Shown: positions 1-7,589 of the stretch, one piece after another
Position numbering within the stretch: the stretch's first letter is position 1
Layout of the letters: every line of letters starts with the position of its first letter
Source of the DNA: JAFKKS01 sp039808325
Lineage (GTDB): Bacteria; Pseudomonadota; Alphaproteobacteria; Rhizobiales; Xanthobacteraceae
Direction of reading: 5' to 3'
DNA length: 15,922 bases
Assembly (NCBI GenBank): GCA_039808325.1
Contig: JBDHSU010000095.1
Coordinates: 1-15,922 of the forward strand
Program-made: the position numbers and the translations under genes
Notes under the pieces: model-generated
What the model was told of the DNA's origin: nothing
The model's input: only the letters and a program-made list of their open reading frames with translations
Databases searched by the model: none

Positions 1-1
1 G

Positions 2-100
2 CGTGCCGCCGACCCGGTCTGCCAACTGTCGCCGCATCATGCGCGGGTGGCCGACCTCGCGGCGACACAGGGCGACATGCCGTACGACTACCGTCGCTAG
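2..100 (+). CDS. 3' end of an unidentified plus-strand gene (partial)
   Basis: An open frame enters from the left edge and stops at TAG (98-100), giving 32 residues ending in MPYDYRR. About 26 of the 32 codons end in G or C, as expected for coding sequence in this GC-rich genome, and the residue mix (ADPVCQLSPHHARVADL) looks protein-like. It would be convergent with the formate dehydrogenase gene, with about 200 bp between the two stops. The fragment is too short for me to assign a family. A minus-strand frame is also open through this stretch, so even the strand is not certain. Confidence 0.4.
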   Translation, partial: RAADPVCQLSPHHARVADLAATQGDMPYDYRR

Positions 101-193
101 AACGGGATGAAGAAAAGTGGAAGCCGGGCTTCGGAAGAGCAGGCCCTCCGGCTCGACCCGGCGGATCAGGCTCAAACAAGACGATAGCGACGG

Positions 194-220
194 GTCTGAT
201 TCAATGCCGTTGGATCGGAC
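194..220. repeat. imperfect inverted repeat in the convergent intergenic region
   Basis: GTCTGATTCAA (194-204) faces TTGGATCGGAC (210-220) across a 5-nt loop. As plus-strand RNA this is an 11-bp stem with two G-U pairs. It is followed at 227-240 by a second small hairpin, GCGCT-TTCG-AGCGC. Sequences of the type 'gattcaa...ttggatc...ctctggagcg' recur in intergenic regions of Hyphomicrobiales genomes as I remember them, so this is probably a member of a dispersed repeat family. That assignment is inference. Confidence 0.4.
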
Positions 221-263
221 TCTGGAGCGCTTTCGAGCGCCGGGGCCCCGACGTCTTTTTGAT

Positions 264-289
264 CGGAGCCCCGCCCGCGCGGCGCTCCG
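264..289 (-). terminator. GC-rich hairpin after fdhA, possible operon terminator
   Basis: CGGAGC (264-269) pairs with GCTCCG (284-289). An inner CCGC/GCGG stem extends it after one mismatch, leaving a 4-nt loop. The hairpin starts about 12 nt past the fdhA stop codon. On the minus strand it is not followed by a T-run, so it is not a textbook intrinsic terminator. A T5 run lies at 256-260 on the plus strand, but no clean stem ends directly before it. Its position at the end of a long co-directional gene set is the main argument for a transcript-end role. Confidence 0.3.
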
Positions 290-300
290 TTTCCGTCAGG

Positions 301-3105
301 CTATTCCGCCGCCCGTAGAGCCGGCAGCGCCGGCTCGATCCGCGCGGCGCAGTATTTGAATTCCGGTATTTTCCCGAACGGATCGAGCGCCGGATTGGTC
401 AACAGGTTGGCGGCCGCCTCGACATAAGCGAACGGAATGAACACGACACCATCGGGCACGCTGTCCTCCTGACGGGCATTGAGGGTCACCGTGCCGCGCC
501 GTGTCGTCACCTTCACCGGATCGCCCGGCGCGATGCCGAGCTTGGCGATGCTGCCACGCGAGAGTTGCGCGATCGGCCCCGGCTCCAATGCATCGAGCAC
601 GAACGAACGCCGCGTCATGGCTCCGGTGTGCCAATGTTCGAGTTGGCGGCCGGTCGTCAGAATGAACGGGTACTCCGCGTCCGGCGTTTCGTCGGGAGGC
701 GTGAGCTTCGCGGCGACGAGCTTGCCGAATCCGCCCGGCCGCGGGAAACCCTTGTCGAAGACGATCTCGTTGCCCGGCTTGTCGGGCGCGTCGCAAGGGT
801 AAGTGACCGAGTCTTCGCGCTCGACGCGGTCCCAGCTGATGTTGTTCAACGACGGCATCAGCGACGCCATCTCGGCGAAAATTTCCTTCGGGTGCGTGTA
901 GTTCCACGCGAGGCCCAGCCGCCGCCCGATCTCCTGCGTGATCCACCAGTCGAGCTTCGCTTCGCCCGGCAGCGGCAACGCCGCGCGTCCCATCTGCACC
1001 TGGCGATTGGTGTTGGAGACCGTGCCGTCCTTTTCCGGCCATGCGGATGCCGGCAGCACGACGTCGGCATAAACCGCCGTTTCGGTAAGGAAAAGATCCT
1101 GTACGACGAGATGTTCGAGATGCGCCAGCGCGCCGCGCGCGTGGTTGAGATCCGGGTCGGACATGGCCGGGTTTTCACCCATCACATACATGCCCTTGAT
1201 CTCGTCGGCATGCACCGCGTCCATGATCTCGACGACGGTTTTACCCTTCTTCGGGTTGAGCGGCACGCCCCAGGCTTTTTCGTACTTCGCCCGCGTCTCA
1301 GCATCCTCCACCGACTTGTAATCGGGGAAGAACATCGGGATCAGGCCGGCGTCGGACGCGCCCTGCACGTTGTTCTGTCCGCGCAGCGGGTGCAGCCCCG
1401 TACCCGGCCGGCCGATCTGGCCCGTGATGAGGGAGAGCGCGATGAGACAGCGCGCATTGTCGGTGCCGTGCGTGTGCTGCGAGACGCCCATGCCCCAGAA
1501 GATGATGGCGGCTTCCGCGCGCGCGAAGGTGCGCGCGACTTTGCGCAGCACGTCGGCCTCGATGCCGCAGATCGGCGCCATTTCCTCCGGCGTGAAATTC
1601 TTCACGTGCGCCGCGAGCGCCTCGAAGCCTTCCGTGTAGGTCTGGACGTATTGCTTGTCGTAAAGGTCTTCGGTCACGATGACGTTGAGCATCGCGTTGA
1701 GCATCGCGACGTCGGCGCCGTTCTTGAACTGCATCATCTGCCAGGCATGGCGCTTCAGCGCGGTGCCGCGCGGGTCCATGACGATGAGCTTGGCCCCACG
1801 CTTCGCCGCCTGCTTGAAGAAGGTCGCCGCGACGGGATGGTTCTCCGTCGGGTTGGCGCCGATGACGACGATCACATCGGAATCGCGGCACGCATTGAAC
1901 GAGGCTGAGACCGCGCCGGAGCCGACGCCTTCCATCAGCGCCGCCACCGACGAGGCGTGGCAGAGCCGCGTGCAGTGGTCGACGTTATTGGATCCGAAGC
2001 CGACGCGAACGAGCTTCTGGAAGAGATAAGCCTCCTCGTTCGAGCCCTTCGCCGAGCCGAAGCCGGCGAGGGCACGCGAGCCGTGGGTATCGCGGATCGT
2101 CTTGAGGCCGCCGGCGGCGCGGGCGAGCGCTTCCTCCCAAGTCGCCGGGCGGAAATGCGTCCACGGATTGAGCGGATCGATGACCTCGTGCGGAACCTTC
2201 GGGACACCCTCCTTGCGGATCATCGGCTGCGTCAGGCGCTGCTTGTTGTGCACATAGTCGAAGCCGAAGCGGCCCTTGACGCACAGGCGCTGCTGATTCG
2301 CCGGCCCGTTCTTGCCGGTGACGTAGAGCAGCTTGTCGTCCTTGATGTGATAGGTGAGCTGGCAGCCGACCCCGCAATACGGACAGACGCTGTCGACGCT
2401 GCGGTCGGGATAGGCGGCGCGAACGTTGCTCTCATCGACCAGCGTCGACGGCATCAGCGCGCCGGTCGGACAGGCCTGCACGCATTCGCCGCAGGCGACG
2501 CACGTCGACTGCCCCATCGGATCGTCGAAGTCGAAGACGATCTTCTCGTTGTGGCCGCGCGAGGCCATGCCGATCACGTCGTTGACCTGCACTTCACGGC
2601 AGGCGCGGACGCAGAGATTGCATTGAATGCAAGCGTCGAGATTGACCGCCATCGCCGGATGGCTGCGATCCGACGCGGGCTTGTCGCGCCCCGGATAGCG
2701 GCTCACCGCGACGCCCATGCGGTCCGCCCACGACCAGAACTTCGACGTCGGGTCGGGCGCCTCGGCTTTCTTCGGCTGATCCGCAACGAGAAGCTCGAAC
2801 ACCATGTCGCGCGCCATCTTCGCGCGCGGGGTCGCGGTGTTGACCTTCATTCCGGCGACGGGCTTGCGCAGGCAGCTCGCGGCAAGCACGCGCTCGCCCT
2901 CGATATCGACCATGCAGGCGCGGCAATTGCCGTCCGGCCTGTAGCCAGGCTCCGGCGCGTAGCACAGATGCGGGATGTCGATCCCCTCGCGCTTCGCAAC
3001 CTGCCAGATCGTCTCGTCGGCGCGCGCCATGACCTCGCGTCCGTCGAGGACGAAGGTGACGGCCTCGCCGCCCGGAAGCGCGCTTTTATCGTTGCTGTTC
3101 GTCAT
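301..3105 (-). CDS. fdhA: NAD-dependent formate dehydrogenase, catalytic alpha subunit (Mo/W-bis-PGD)
   Basis: Oxidises formate to CO2 in the cytoplasm and passes electrons through iron-sulfur clusters to the diaphorase subunit encoded just upstream. The 934-residue protein shows, in order, a NuoG-like [2Fe-2S] domain (C48, C61, C64, C78) and a two-cluster ferredoxin domain (C159/162/165/169 and C202/205/208/212). The molybdopterin-oxidoreductase core follows with its own [4Fe-4S] site (C241, C244, C248, C275). Cys382 in CTRLCHASSV, followed by His383, matches the catalytic Cys/SeCys-His pair of formate dehydrogenases, so this is a cysteine enzyme. The C-terminal part carries a molybdopterin dinucleotide-binding domain (YPFILTTGRQLEHWHTG). 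The ATG at 3105 lies 4 nt after the fdhB stop, indicating translational coupling; GGTGAT serves as a weak ribosome binding site. Whether the metal is Mo or W cannot be read from sequence. The architecture resembles FdsA and Methylorubrum Fdh1A. No fdhD/fdsC maturation gene is visible next to it. Confidence 0.96.
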   Translation of the reverse strand: MTNSNDKSALPGGEAVTFVLDGREVMARADETIWQVAKREGIDIPHLCYAPEPGYRPDGNCRACMVDIEGERVLAASCLRKPVAGMKVNTATPRAKMARDMVFELLVADQPKKAEAPDPTSKFWSWADRMGVAVSRYPGRDKPASDRSHPAMAVNLDACIQCNLCVRACREVQVNDVIGMASRGHNEKIVFDFDDPMGQSTCVACGECVQACPTGALMPSTLVDESNVRAAYPDRSVDSVCPYCGVGCQLTYHIKDDKLLYVTGKNGPANQQRLCVKGRFGFDYVHNKQRLTQPMIRKEGVPKVPHEVIDPLNPWTHFRPATWEEALARAAGGLKTIRDTHGSRALAGFGSAKGSNEEAYLFQKLVRVGFGSNNVDHCTRLCHASSVAALMEGVGSGAVSASFNACRDSDVIVVIGANPTENHPVAATFFKQAAKRGAKLIVMDPRGTALKRHAWQMMQFKNGADVAMLNAMLNVIVTEDLYDKQYVQTYTEGFEALAAHVKNFTPEEMAPICGIEADVLRKVARTFARAEAAIIFWGMGVSQHTHGTDNARCLIALSLITGQIGRPGTGLHPLRGQNNVQGASDAGLIPMFFPDYKSVEDAETRAKYEKAWGVPLNPKKGKTVVEIMDAVHADEIKGMYVMGENPAMSDPDLNHARGALAHLEHLVVQDLFLTETAVYADVVLPASAWPEKDGTVSNTNRQVQMGRAALPLPGEAKLDWWITQEIGRRLGLAWNYTHPKEIFAEMASLMPSLNNISWDRVEREDSVTYPCDAPDKPGNEIVFDKGFPRPGGFGKLVAAKLTPPDETPDAEYPFILTTGRQLEHWHTGAMTRRSFVLDALEPGPIAQLSRGSIAKLGIAPGDPVKVTTRRGTVTLNARQEDSVPDGVVFIPFAYVEAAANLLTNPALDPFGKIPEFKYCAARIEPALPALRAAE

Positions 3106-3109
3106 CGGA

Positions 3110-4831
3110 TCACCACGTTCCCAAAGGCTTCTTCAGCTCCTCGGGAAAATACTTGAAGACGCATGTCAGCGGGTTGGGCGCCGCCTGGCCGAGTCCGCAG
3201 ATCGACGCCGTGCGCATCACGCTCGCGAGATCGTCGAGCAGCTTTTCGTCCCACGGTCCGCCCGCCATCAACTTCGCCGCCTTCTCCGTTCCGGCGCGGC
3301 AGGGCGTGCATTGCCCGCAGCTCTCGTCCTCGAAGAAGCGCATCAGGTTGAGCGCCACGGCTTTTATGTCGTCCTTGTCGGAGAGGATGACAACCGCATG
3401 CGACCCGACGAAGCAGCCATATTTCTCGAGCGTGCCGAAATCGAGCGGCTCGTCCGCCATCGCCGCGGGGAGGATGCCGCCGGACGCGCCACCGGGCAGA
3501 TAGGCCTTGAAGGTATGGCCGTCCTGCATGCCGCCGCAATATTCCTCGATCAGCTCGCGCGCGGAAATCCCGGCCGGCGCAAGCTTGACGCCGGGGTCCT
3601 TCACGCGGCCGGAGACGGAGAAACTGCGCAAGCCCTTGCGCCCGCGCCGCCCGTGCGAAGTGAACCAGTCGGCGCCCTTTTCGACGATGTCGCGGACCCA
3701 GAACAGCGTCTCGACATTCTGCTCGAGCGTCGGACGACCGAACAGACCGACCTGCGCGACATAAGGCGGGCGATGCCGCGGCAGGCCGCGCTTGCCTTCG
3801 ATCGACTCGATCATCGCGGATTCTTCGCCGCAAATGTAAGCACCGGCACCACGGCGCATGTGAATCTGCGTGTGCGGCGCAAGCCCGGCCGCAACGACCT
3901 TCGCGATCTCTTCGGTAAGCATCAAGCGGAGTTCGGGATATTCGTCGCGCAGATAGAAGTAGACCGCGGGCGCCTCGACGACCCAGGCGGCGATCAGCAT
4001 GCCCTCGATGAAGCGGTGCGGATCGAGGCCGAGGTAATGCCGGTCCTTGAACGTGCCCGGCTCGCCCTCGTCGCCGTTCACGGCCATCAGCCGTGGCGCC
4101 GGCTCCTTGCGCACGAGATTCCACTTGCGGCCGGTCGGAAAGCCCGCGCCGCCGAGCCCGCGCAGGCCGGCATTGTCCACGATCCCGATGATCTCTTCGC
4201 GCGTGCGCTTGCCGTCGAGACAGTCGCGCAGGAGCGCGTAACCGCCCTCAAGCCGATACGCGGCGAGATCGCGCCCCGGCGTCGCCGCGTGCGCATGATG
4301 GTCGCCGCCGACACTTTGCAGGACCTTCTCCGCCCCCGCATGCGCGATCTGGACATGGCCGACGGCGCAGACCGGCGCCTGATGGCAGGCGCCCATGCAA
4401 GGCGCGCGAACCACACGGACATCGGCGCCGAGTTTTCCCGGCAAATCCCGCAGCAGTTGTTCGGCGCCCGCCATGGCGCAGGAGAGGCTGTCGCATACGC
4501 GCACCGTGACGGCGGGCGGCGGAACCTCTCCCTCCTTCACGACATCGAAATGCGCGTAGAAAGTCGCGACCTCGTACACCTCGACGAGCGCAAGCCGCAT
4601 TTCGGCCGCAAGCGCCGCGAGGTGGGCGGCGGAGAGGTAGCCGTAACGGTCTTGGATGAGGTGCAGATGCTCGATGAGGAGGTCGCGGCGGCGCGGGCGA
4701 TCTCCCAGCAAAGCGCGTATGTCCTCCAGGGCATGAAGGTCGACCTGGCGGCCTTTGGGCTTCGGCTTTCCCTTCCCCCGCCCGCGCCCCGGACCGGGCG
4801 GCGGGCTTTCTATTGTTATCCTCGGATTCAT
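3110..4831 (-). CDS. fdhB: formate dehydrogenase beta subunit, NuoE-NuoF fusion diaphorase
   Basis: Takes electrons from the alpha subunit and reduces NAD+. The protein has 573 residues from the ATG at 4831. An in-frame TTG lies three codons earlier at 4840, but neither start has a strong ribosome binding site. After a Gly/Pro/Lys/Arg-rich leader (about residues 10-28) comes a complete NuoE-like unit with [2Fe-2S] ligands C113, C118, C145 and C149. A NuoF-like unit follows with the FMN/NADH-binding GLGGAGFPTGRKW (226-238) and NGDEGEPGTFKDR (252-264), the GAGAYICGEESA segment, and [4Fe-4S] ligands C505, C508, C511 and C545. The size and fusion fit a two-subunit enzyme of the Methylorubrum extorquens FDH1 type, rather than the separate FdsG and FdsB of Rhodobacter or Cupriavidus. 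The same fold occurs in complex I, but the fdhA partner 4 nt downstream settles the assignment. Confidence 0.93.
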   Translation of the reverse strand: MNPRITIESPPPGPGRGRGKGKPKPKGRQVDLHALEDIRALLGDRPRRRDLLIEHLHLIQDRYGYLSAAHLAALAAEMRLALVEVYEVATFYAHFDVVKEGEVPPPAVTVRVCDSLSCAMAGAEQLLRDLPGKLGADVRVVRAPCMGACHQAPVCAVGHVQIAHAGAEKVLQSVGGDHHAHAATPGRDLAAYRLEGGYALLRDCLDGKRTREEIIGIVDNAGLRGLGGAGFPTGRKWNLVRKEPAPRLMAVNGDEGEPGTFKDRHYLGLDPHRFIEGMLIAAWVVEAPAVYFYLRDEYPELRLMLTEEIAKVVAAGLAPHTQIHMRRGAGAYICGEESAMIESIEGKRGLPRHRPPYVAQVGLFGRPTLEQNVETLFWVRDIVEKGADWFTSHGRRGRKGLRSFSVSGRVKDPGVKLAPAGISARELIEEYCGGMQDGHTFKAYLPGGASGGILPAAMADEPLDFGTLEKYGCFVGSHAVVILSDKDDIKAVALNLMRFFEDESCGQCTPCRAGTEKAAKLMAGGPWDEKLLDDLASVMRTASICGLGQAAPNPLTCVFKYFPEELKKPLGTW

Positions 4832-4899
4832 CGCATCCAACTTTAACCAAGAGCCGCCTCTCGCGGTTGCGAAAAGGTCCAGGACCCGGACGGCCGTTC

Positions 4900-4924
4900 C
4901 GCGTAGGCGACGTTCGCCTACGCG
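4900..4924. promoter_or_regulatory. perfect 11-bp hairpin at the gst stop codon, gst-fdhB junction
   Basis: CGCGTAGGCGA (4900-4910) and TCGCCTACGCG (4914-4924) form a perfect 11-bp stem with a 3-nt loop. The gst stop codon (TAG, 4918-4920) lies inside one arm. No T-run follows on either strand, so it is not a standard intrinsic terminator. It is placed to act as an mRNA 3'-end protector, a processing site or a partial attenuator between gst and fdhB, which starts about 70 nt further on. The function is inferred; the pairing is directly visible. Confidence 0.5.
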
Positions 4925-5604
4925 ACTTTCACCGACAGGTGCGGGAACATCGCCTTGCGCGACTCCTCATCCATTTCCGTCTTGAACTTATACTTATTCT
5001 TGAGTTCGGCCGCACGCTGCGCTGCGGGACGGGCGCTGATTTCGTCGACGAGGCGCTTCAGGCTCGGGAATTTCGACCACGCGTTGTCGCCGAGAATATT
5101 CGGCATCAGCCGTGCCCAGCCCCAGACGTCCATGTCGACGATCGTGTAGACGTCGCCGAGCATGTAGGCCTGCTTGCCGAGCCGCGCGTCGAGAATGCCG
5201 AAATGCCGCTGCGCCTCGAAGGCATAGCGATTCACCGCGTATTCAATCTTCTCCGGCGCGTAATTGCGGAAATGCACCGATTGCCCCGCATAGGGGCCGA
5301 CGCCGGACGCGACGAACATCAGCCAGGACAGCAGCTCGCCGCGCGCCTTATCGCCCTTCGGTGGCATGAACTTGCCGGTCTTCTCGCCGAGATAGAGAAG
5401 GATCGCGTTGCTGTCGAAGACGACCGCGTCGCCATCGACGATCGCCGGCACCTTGGCGTTCGGATTGATCGCAAGGTAATCCGGCTTGTGCTGATCGCCT
5501 TTGCGCGTGTCGACCGGAATCGCCTCATAAGGCATCCCCGCCTCTTCGAGAAAGAGCGCGACCTTGGTCGGGTTCGGCGCGCCGCTGTAATAGAACTTCA
5601 GCAT
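4918..5604 (-). CDS. glutathione S-transferase family protein, nu-class/Ure2p-like
   Basis: A 228-residue cytosolic protein with a thioredoxin-fold N-terminal half and an all-helical C-terminal half. Visible family marks are the opening YYSGAPNPTKVALFLEEAG, the cis-proline segment NPNAKVPAIVD (Pro53), and the glutathione gamma-glutamyl site FDSNAIL (Asp64-Ser65). The pattern resembles bacterial nu-class enzymes (YfcG/YghU, Ure2p-like), which act as glutathione transferases or disulfide-bond reductases. The start at 5604 is preferred over an upstream start at 5637 because GGAGGT sits 6 nt before it and the N terminus then aligns with the family. It lies between fhs and the formate dehydrogenase genes on the same strand. 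Its substrate is unknown; a role in protecting the enzyme or handling formyl or aldehyde adducts would be speculation. Confidence 0.9.
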   Translation of the reverse strand: MLKFYYSGAPNPTKVALFLEEAGMPYEAIPVDTRKGDQHKPDYLAINPNAKVPAIVDGDAVVFDSNAILLYLGEKTGKFMPPKGDKARGELLSWLMFVASGVGPYAGQSVHFRNYAPEKIEYAVNRYAFEAQRHFGILDARLGKQAYMLGDVYTIVDMDVWGWARLMPNILGDNAWSKFPSLKRLVDEISARPAAQRAAELKNKYKFKTEMDEESRKAMFPHLSVKVA

Positions 5605-5610
5605 GTGTTG

Positions 5611-5616
5611 ACCTCC
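5611..5616 (-). promoter_or_regulatory. Shine-Dalgarno GGAGGT that fixes the gst start
   Basis: GGAGGT on the minus strand, 6 nt upstream of the ATG at 5604. It is the strongest ribosome binding site in the window and rules in favour of the 228-residue form over the 239-residue frame. Confidence 0.8.
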
Positions 5617-5739
5617 ATCGGCCCCGCTTTGCGGCACATCTTCGTGCGCCGCGCGGGCGCCATTATCGCAACAAAGACCTCTCGCGCGCCATTTATCGTT
5701 CCCCGCGCCGGGCTCACGATCCCGCGACCATATGGCGCA

Positions 5740-7434
5740 TTAAAACAAGCCGACGATCTTGCCGTCGACGACGTCGATCGCATCCGCCGAAGGCACGCGC
5801 GGAAGGCCCGGCATGGTCATGATCTCGCCGCAGATCGCGACCACGAACTCGGCGCCGGCGGAGAGACGCACCTCGCGCACCGGAATATTGAAGCCGGTCG
5901 GCGCACCCTTGAGGTCGGGATTGGTCGAGAAGGAATACTGCGTCTTGGCGATACAGACCGGCAGCTTGCCGAAACCCATCTCCTCCCACGCGTGGAGCTG
6001 GTCCTTGACCGACTTCTCGGCGATCGCGTCATCCGCGCGGTAAAGTTCCTTGGCGACGGTGCGGATCTTGTCGAACAGCGGCATTTCGTCGGGATAGAGC
6101 AGCTTCAGGTTCGGCTTGCCCTCGTCGATCGCCTTGACCACGGCGCGGGCAGCATCGGCCGCCCCCTCGCCGCCCATCGCCCAATGGTCGGCCATCACGG
6201 CCTCGACGCCGAGCGCCTTGCACTTCTCCTTCACCAGCGCGACTTCCGCCTCGGAATCGGCCGAGAAACGGTTGATGCAAACGACCGCCGGGAGCCCGAA
6301 CTTGTGGACATTCTCGATGTGGCGCTGCAGGTTGGCCATTCCGGCCGCCAGCGCCTTCACATCTTCCTTTTTGAGGTCCTCCTTCTTCACGCCGCCATGC
6401 ATCTTGAGCGCGCGGATGGTGGCGACGACCACGACGCAGTCCGGCCGCAGCCCCGCCTTCCGGCACTTGATGTCGAGAAATTTTTCCATGCCGAGATCGG
6501 CGCCGAAACCAGCTTCGGTGACGACGTAATCGGCAAGCTTGAGCGCCGTCGTCGTCGCCATCACCGAGTTGCATCCGTGCGCGATGTTGGCGAACGGACC
6601 GCCGTGGATGAAAGCCGGCGTTCCCTCCAGCGTCTGCACCAGGTTCGGAGCGATCGCCTCCTTCAGCAGCGCCGCCATCGCGCCGTGCGCCTTGAGGTCG
6701 CGCGCACGGATCGGCTTACGCTCGCGCGTATAGGCGACGATGATGTTGCCGAGCCGTTCCTTGAGATCGTCGATATCCTTGGCGAGGCAGAAGATCGCCA
6801 TCACTTCCGAGGCGACGGTGATGTCGAACCCCGCCTCGCGCGGATAGCCGTTGGCGACGCCGCCGAGCGAGCAGACGATCGAGCGCAGCGCCCGGTCGTT
6901 CATGTCCATCACGCGGCGCCAGGTGACGCGGCGCTGGTCGATGCCGAGCGGATTGCCCCAGTAGATGTGGTTGTCGACCATCGCCGCGAGCAGGTTGTGC
7001 GCGGACGTGATGGCGTGGAAGTCACCGGTGAAGTGGAGGTTGATGTCCTCCATCGGGATCACCTGGGCGTAGCCGCCGCCGGCCGCCCCCCCTTTCATGC
7101 CGAACGAGGGCCCGAGCGACGGTTCGCGCAGGCACATCATCGCCTTCTTGCCGATATGATTGAGCGCGTCGGTAAGGCCGACCGTCGTGGTCGTCTTGCC
7201 CTCACCCGCGGTCGTCGGCGAGATCGCGGTGACGAGGATGAGCTTGCCATCCTTCCGCGAGCGCAACGACTTCACATAATCCATCGTCACCTTGGCCTTG
7301 TAGTGGCCGAAAGGCTCGAGATTCTCCGGCGCGATGCCGAGCTTCTCTTTCGCGATGTCGAGAATGGGCCGCTTCTTCGCGGCCTGCGAGATTTCGATGT
7401 CGGATTTCGGATTCTGATGCTGGGAGGCGGGCAT
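5740..7434 (-). CDS. fhs: formate-tetrahydrofolate ligase
   Basis: Joins formate to tetrahydrofolate using ATP to give 10-formyl-THF, feeding formate carbon into purine, Met-tRNA and serine-cycle type C1 metabolism. The 564 residues match the usual 555-560. It opens with the family-typical SDIEISQAAKKRPI, then the P-loop SPTTAGEGKTTTT (72-84) and the CLREPSLGPSFGMKGGAAGG segment (101-120). The C-terminal portion has GEIMTMPGLPRVPSA, also standard. The ATG at 7434 has only a weak GGAT element upstream. The gene lies between the formyltransferase-like gene and gst on the same strand. In this cluster it gives formate from oxalate breakdown an assimilatory exit, alongside oxidation by FdhAB. Confidence 0.97.
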   Translation of the reverse strand: MPASQHQNPKSDIEISQAAKKRPILDIAKEKLGIAPENLEPFGHYKAKVTMDYVKSLRSRKDGKLILVTAISPTTAGEGKTTTTVGLTDALNHIGKKAMMCLREPSLGPSFGMKGGAAGGGYAQVIPMEDINLHFTGDFHAITSAHNLLAAMVDNHIYWGNPLGIDQRRVTWRRVMDMNDRALRSIVCSLGGVANGYPREAGFDITVASEVMAIFCLAKDIDDLKERLGNIIVAYTRERKPIRARDLKAHGAMAALLKEAIAPNLVQTLEGTPAFIHGGPFANIAHGCNSVMATTTALKLADYVVTEAGFGADLGMEKFLDIKCRKAGLRPDCVVVVATIRALKMHGGVKKEDLKKEDVKALAAGMANLQRHIENVHKFGLPAVVCINRFSADSEAEVALVKEKCKALGVEAVMADHWAMGGEGAADAARAVVKAIDEGKPNLKLLYPDEMPLFDKIRTVAKELYRADDAIAEKSVKDQLHAWEEMGFGKLPVCIAKTQYSFSTNPDLKGAPTGFNIPVREVRLSAGAEFVVAICGEIMTMPGLPRVPSADAIDVVDGKIVGLF

Positions 7435-7484
7435 AGCGTCTATCCAATCGTCATGTGATCGCGAATAAGAGGAAATCTTCCGAA

Positions 7485-7562
7485 GTCATGCCCGTGGAGG
7501 CGAGCATCCGGCGATCACCGGGAGGCCGGTGAGCACCGGGTCCCCGCTTTCGCGGGGACGAT
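7485..7562. repeat. dispersed palindromic repeat, copy A (fhs / formyltransferase gap)
   Basis: This element opens with GTCATGCCCGTGGAGGCGAG and closes with TCCCCGCTTTCGCGGGGACG. It is the same family as the copy at 8544-8647, with a shorter, diverged middle. The closing part forms the hairpin CCCCGC-TTTC-GCGGGG. Elements of this shape are abundant between genes in Bradyrhizobium-like genomes; that is from memory. It fills most of the 155-bp gap upstream of fhs. Confidence 0.75.
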
Positions 7563-7589
7563 GCTTTGCAATGATGTGCAAGCGGCGGT

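Noticed and set aside
565..1908. 447-codon plus-strand open frame antisense to fdhA
   Set aside because: Lies wholly inside the conserved molybdopterin domain of fdhA; its translation is Arg/Val/His-rich and unlike a known protein.
5650..5700. Possible promoter for gst in the gap after fhs (GATAAT-like hexamer)
   Set aside because: No acceptable -35 at the right distance; the AT-poor context makes a single hexamer uninformative.
4813..7458. Very long open frame on the plus strand (881 codons) antisense to gst and fhs
   Set aside because: It overlaps two unmistakable minus-strand genes, crosses their intergenic gap, and translates to an Arg/His/Asp-rich sequence with no recognisable motif. 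Long antisense frames are expected in GC-rich DNA.
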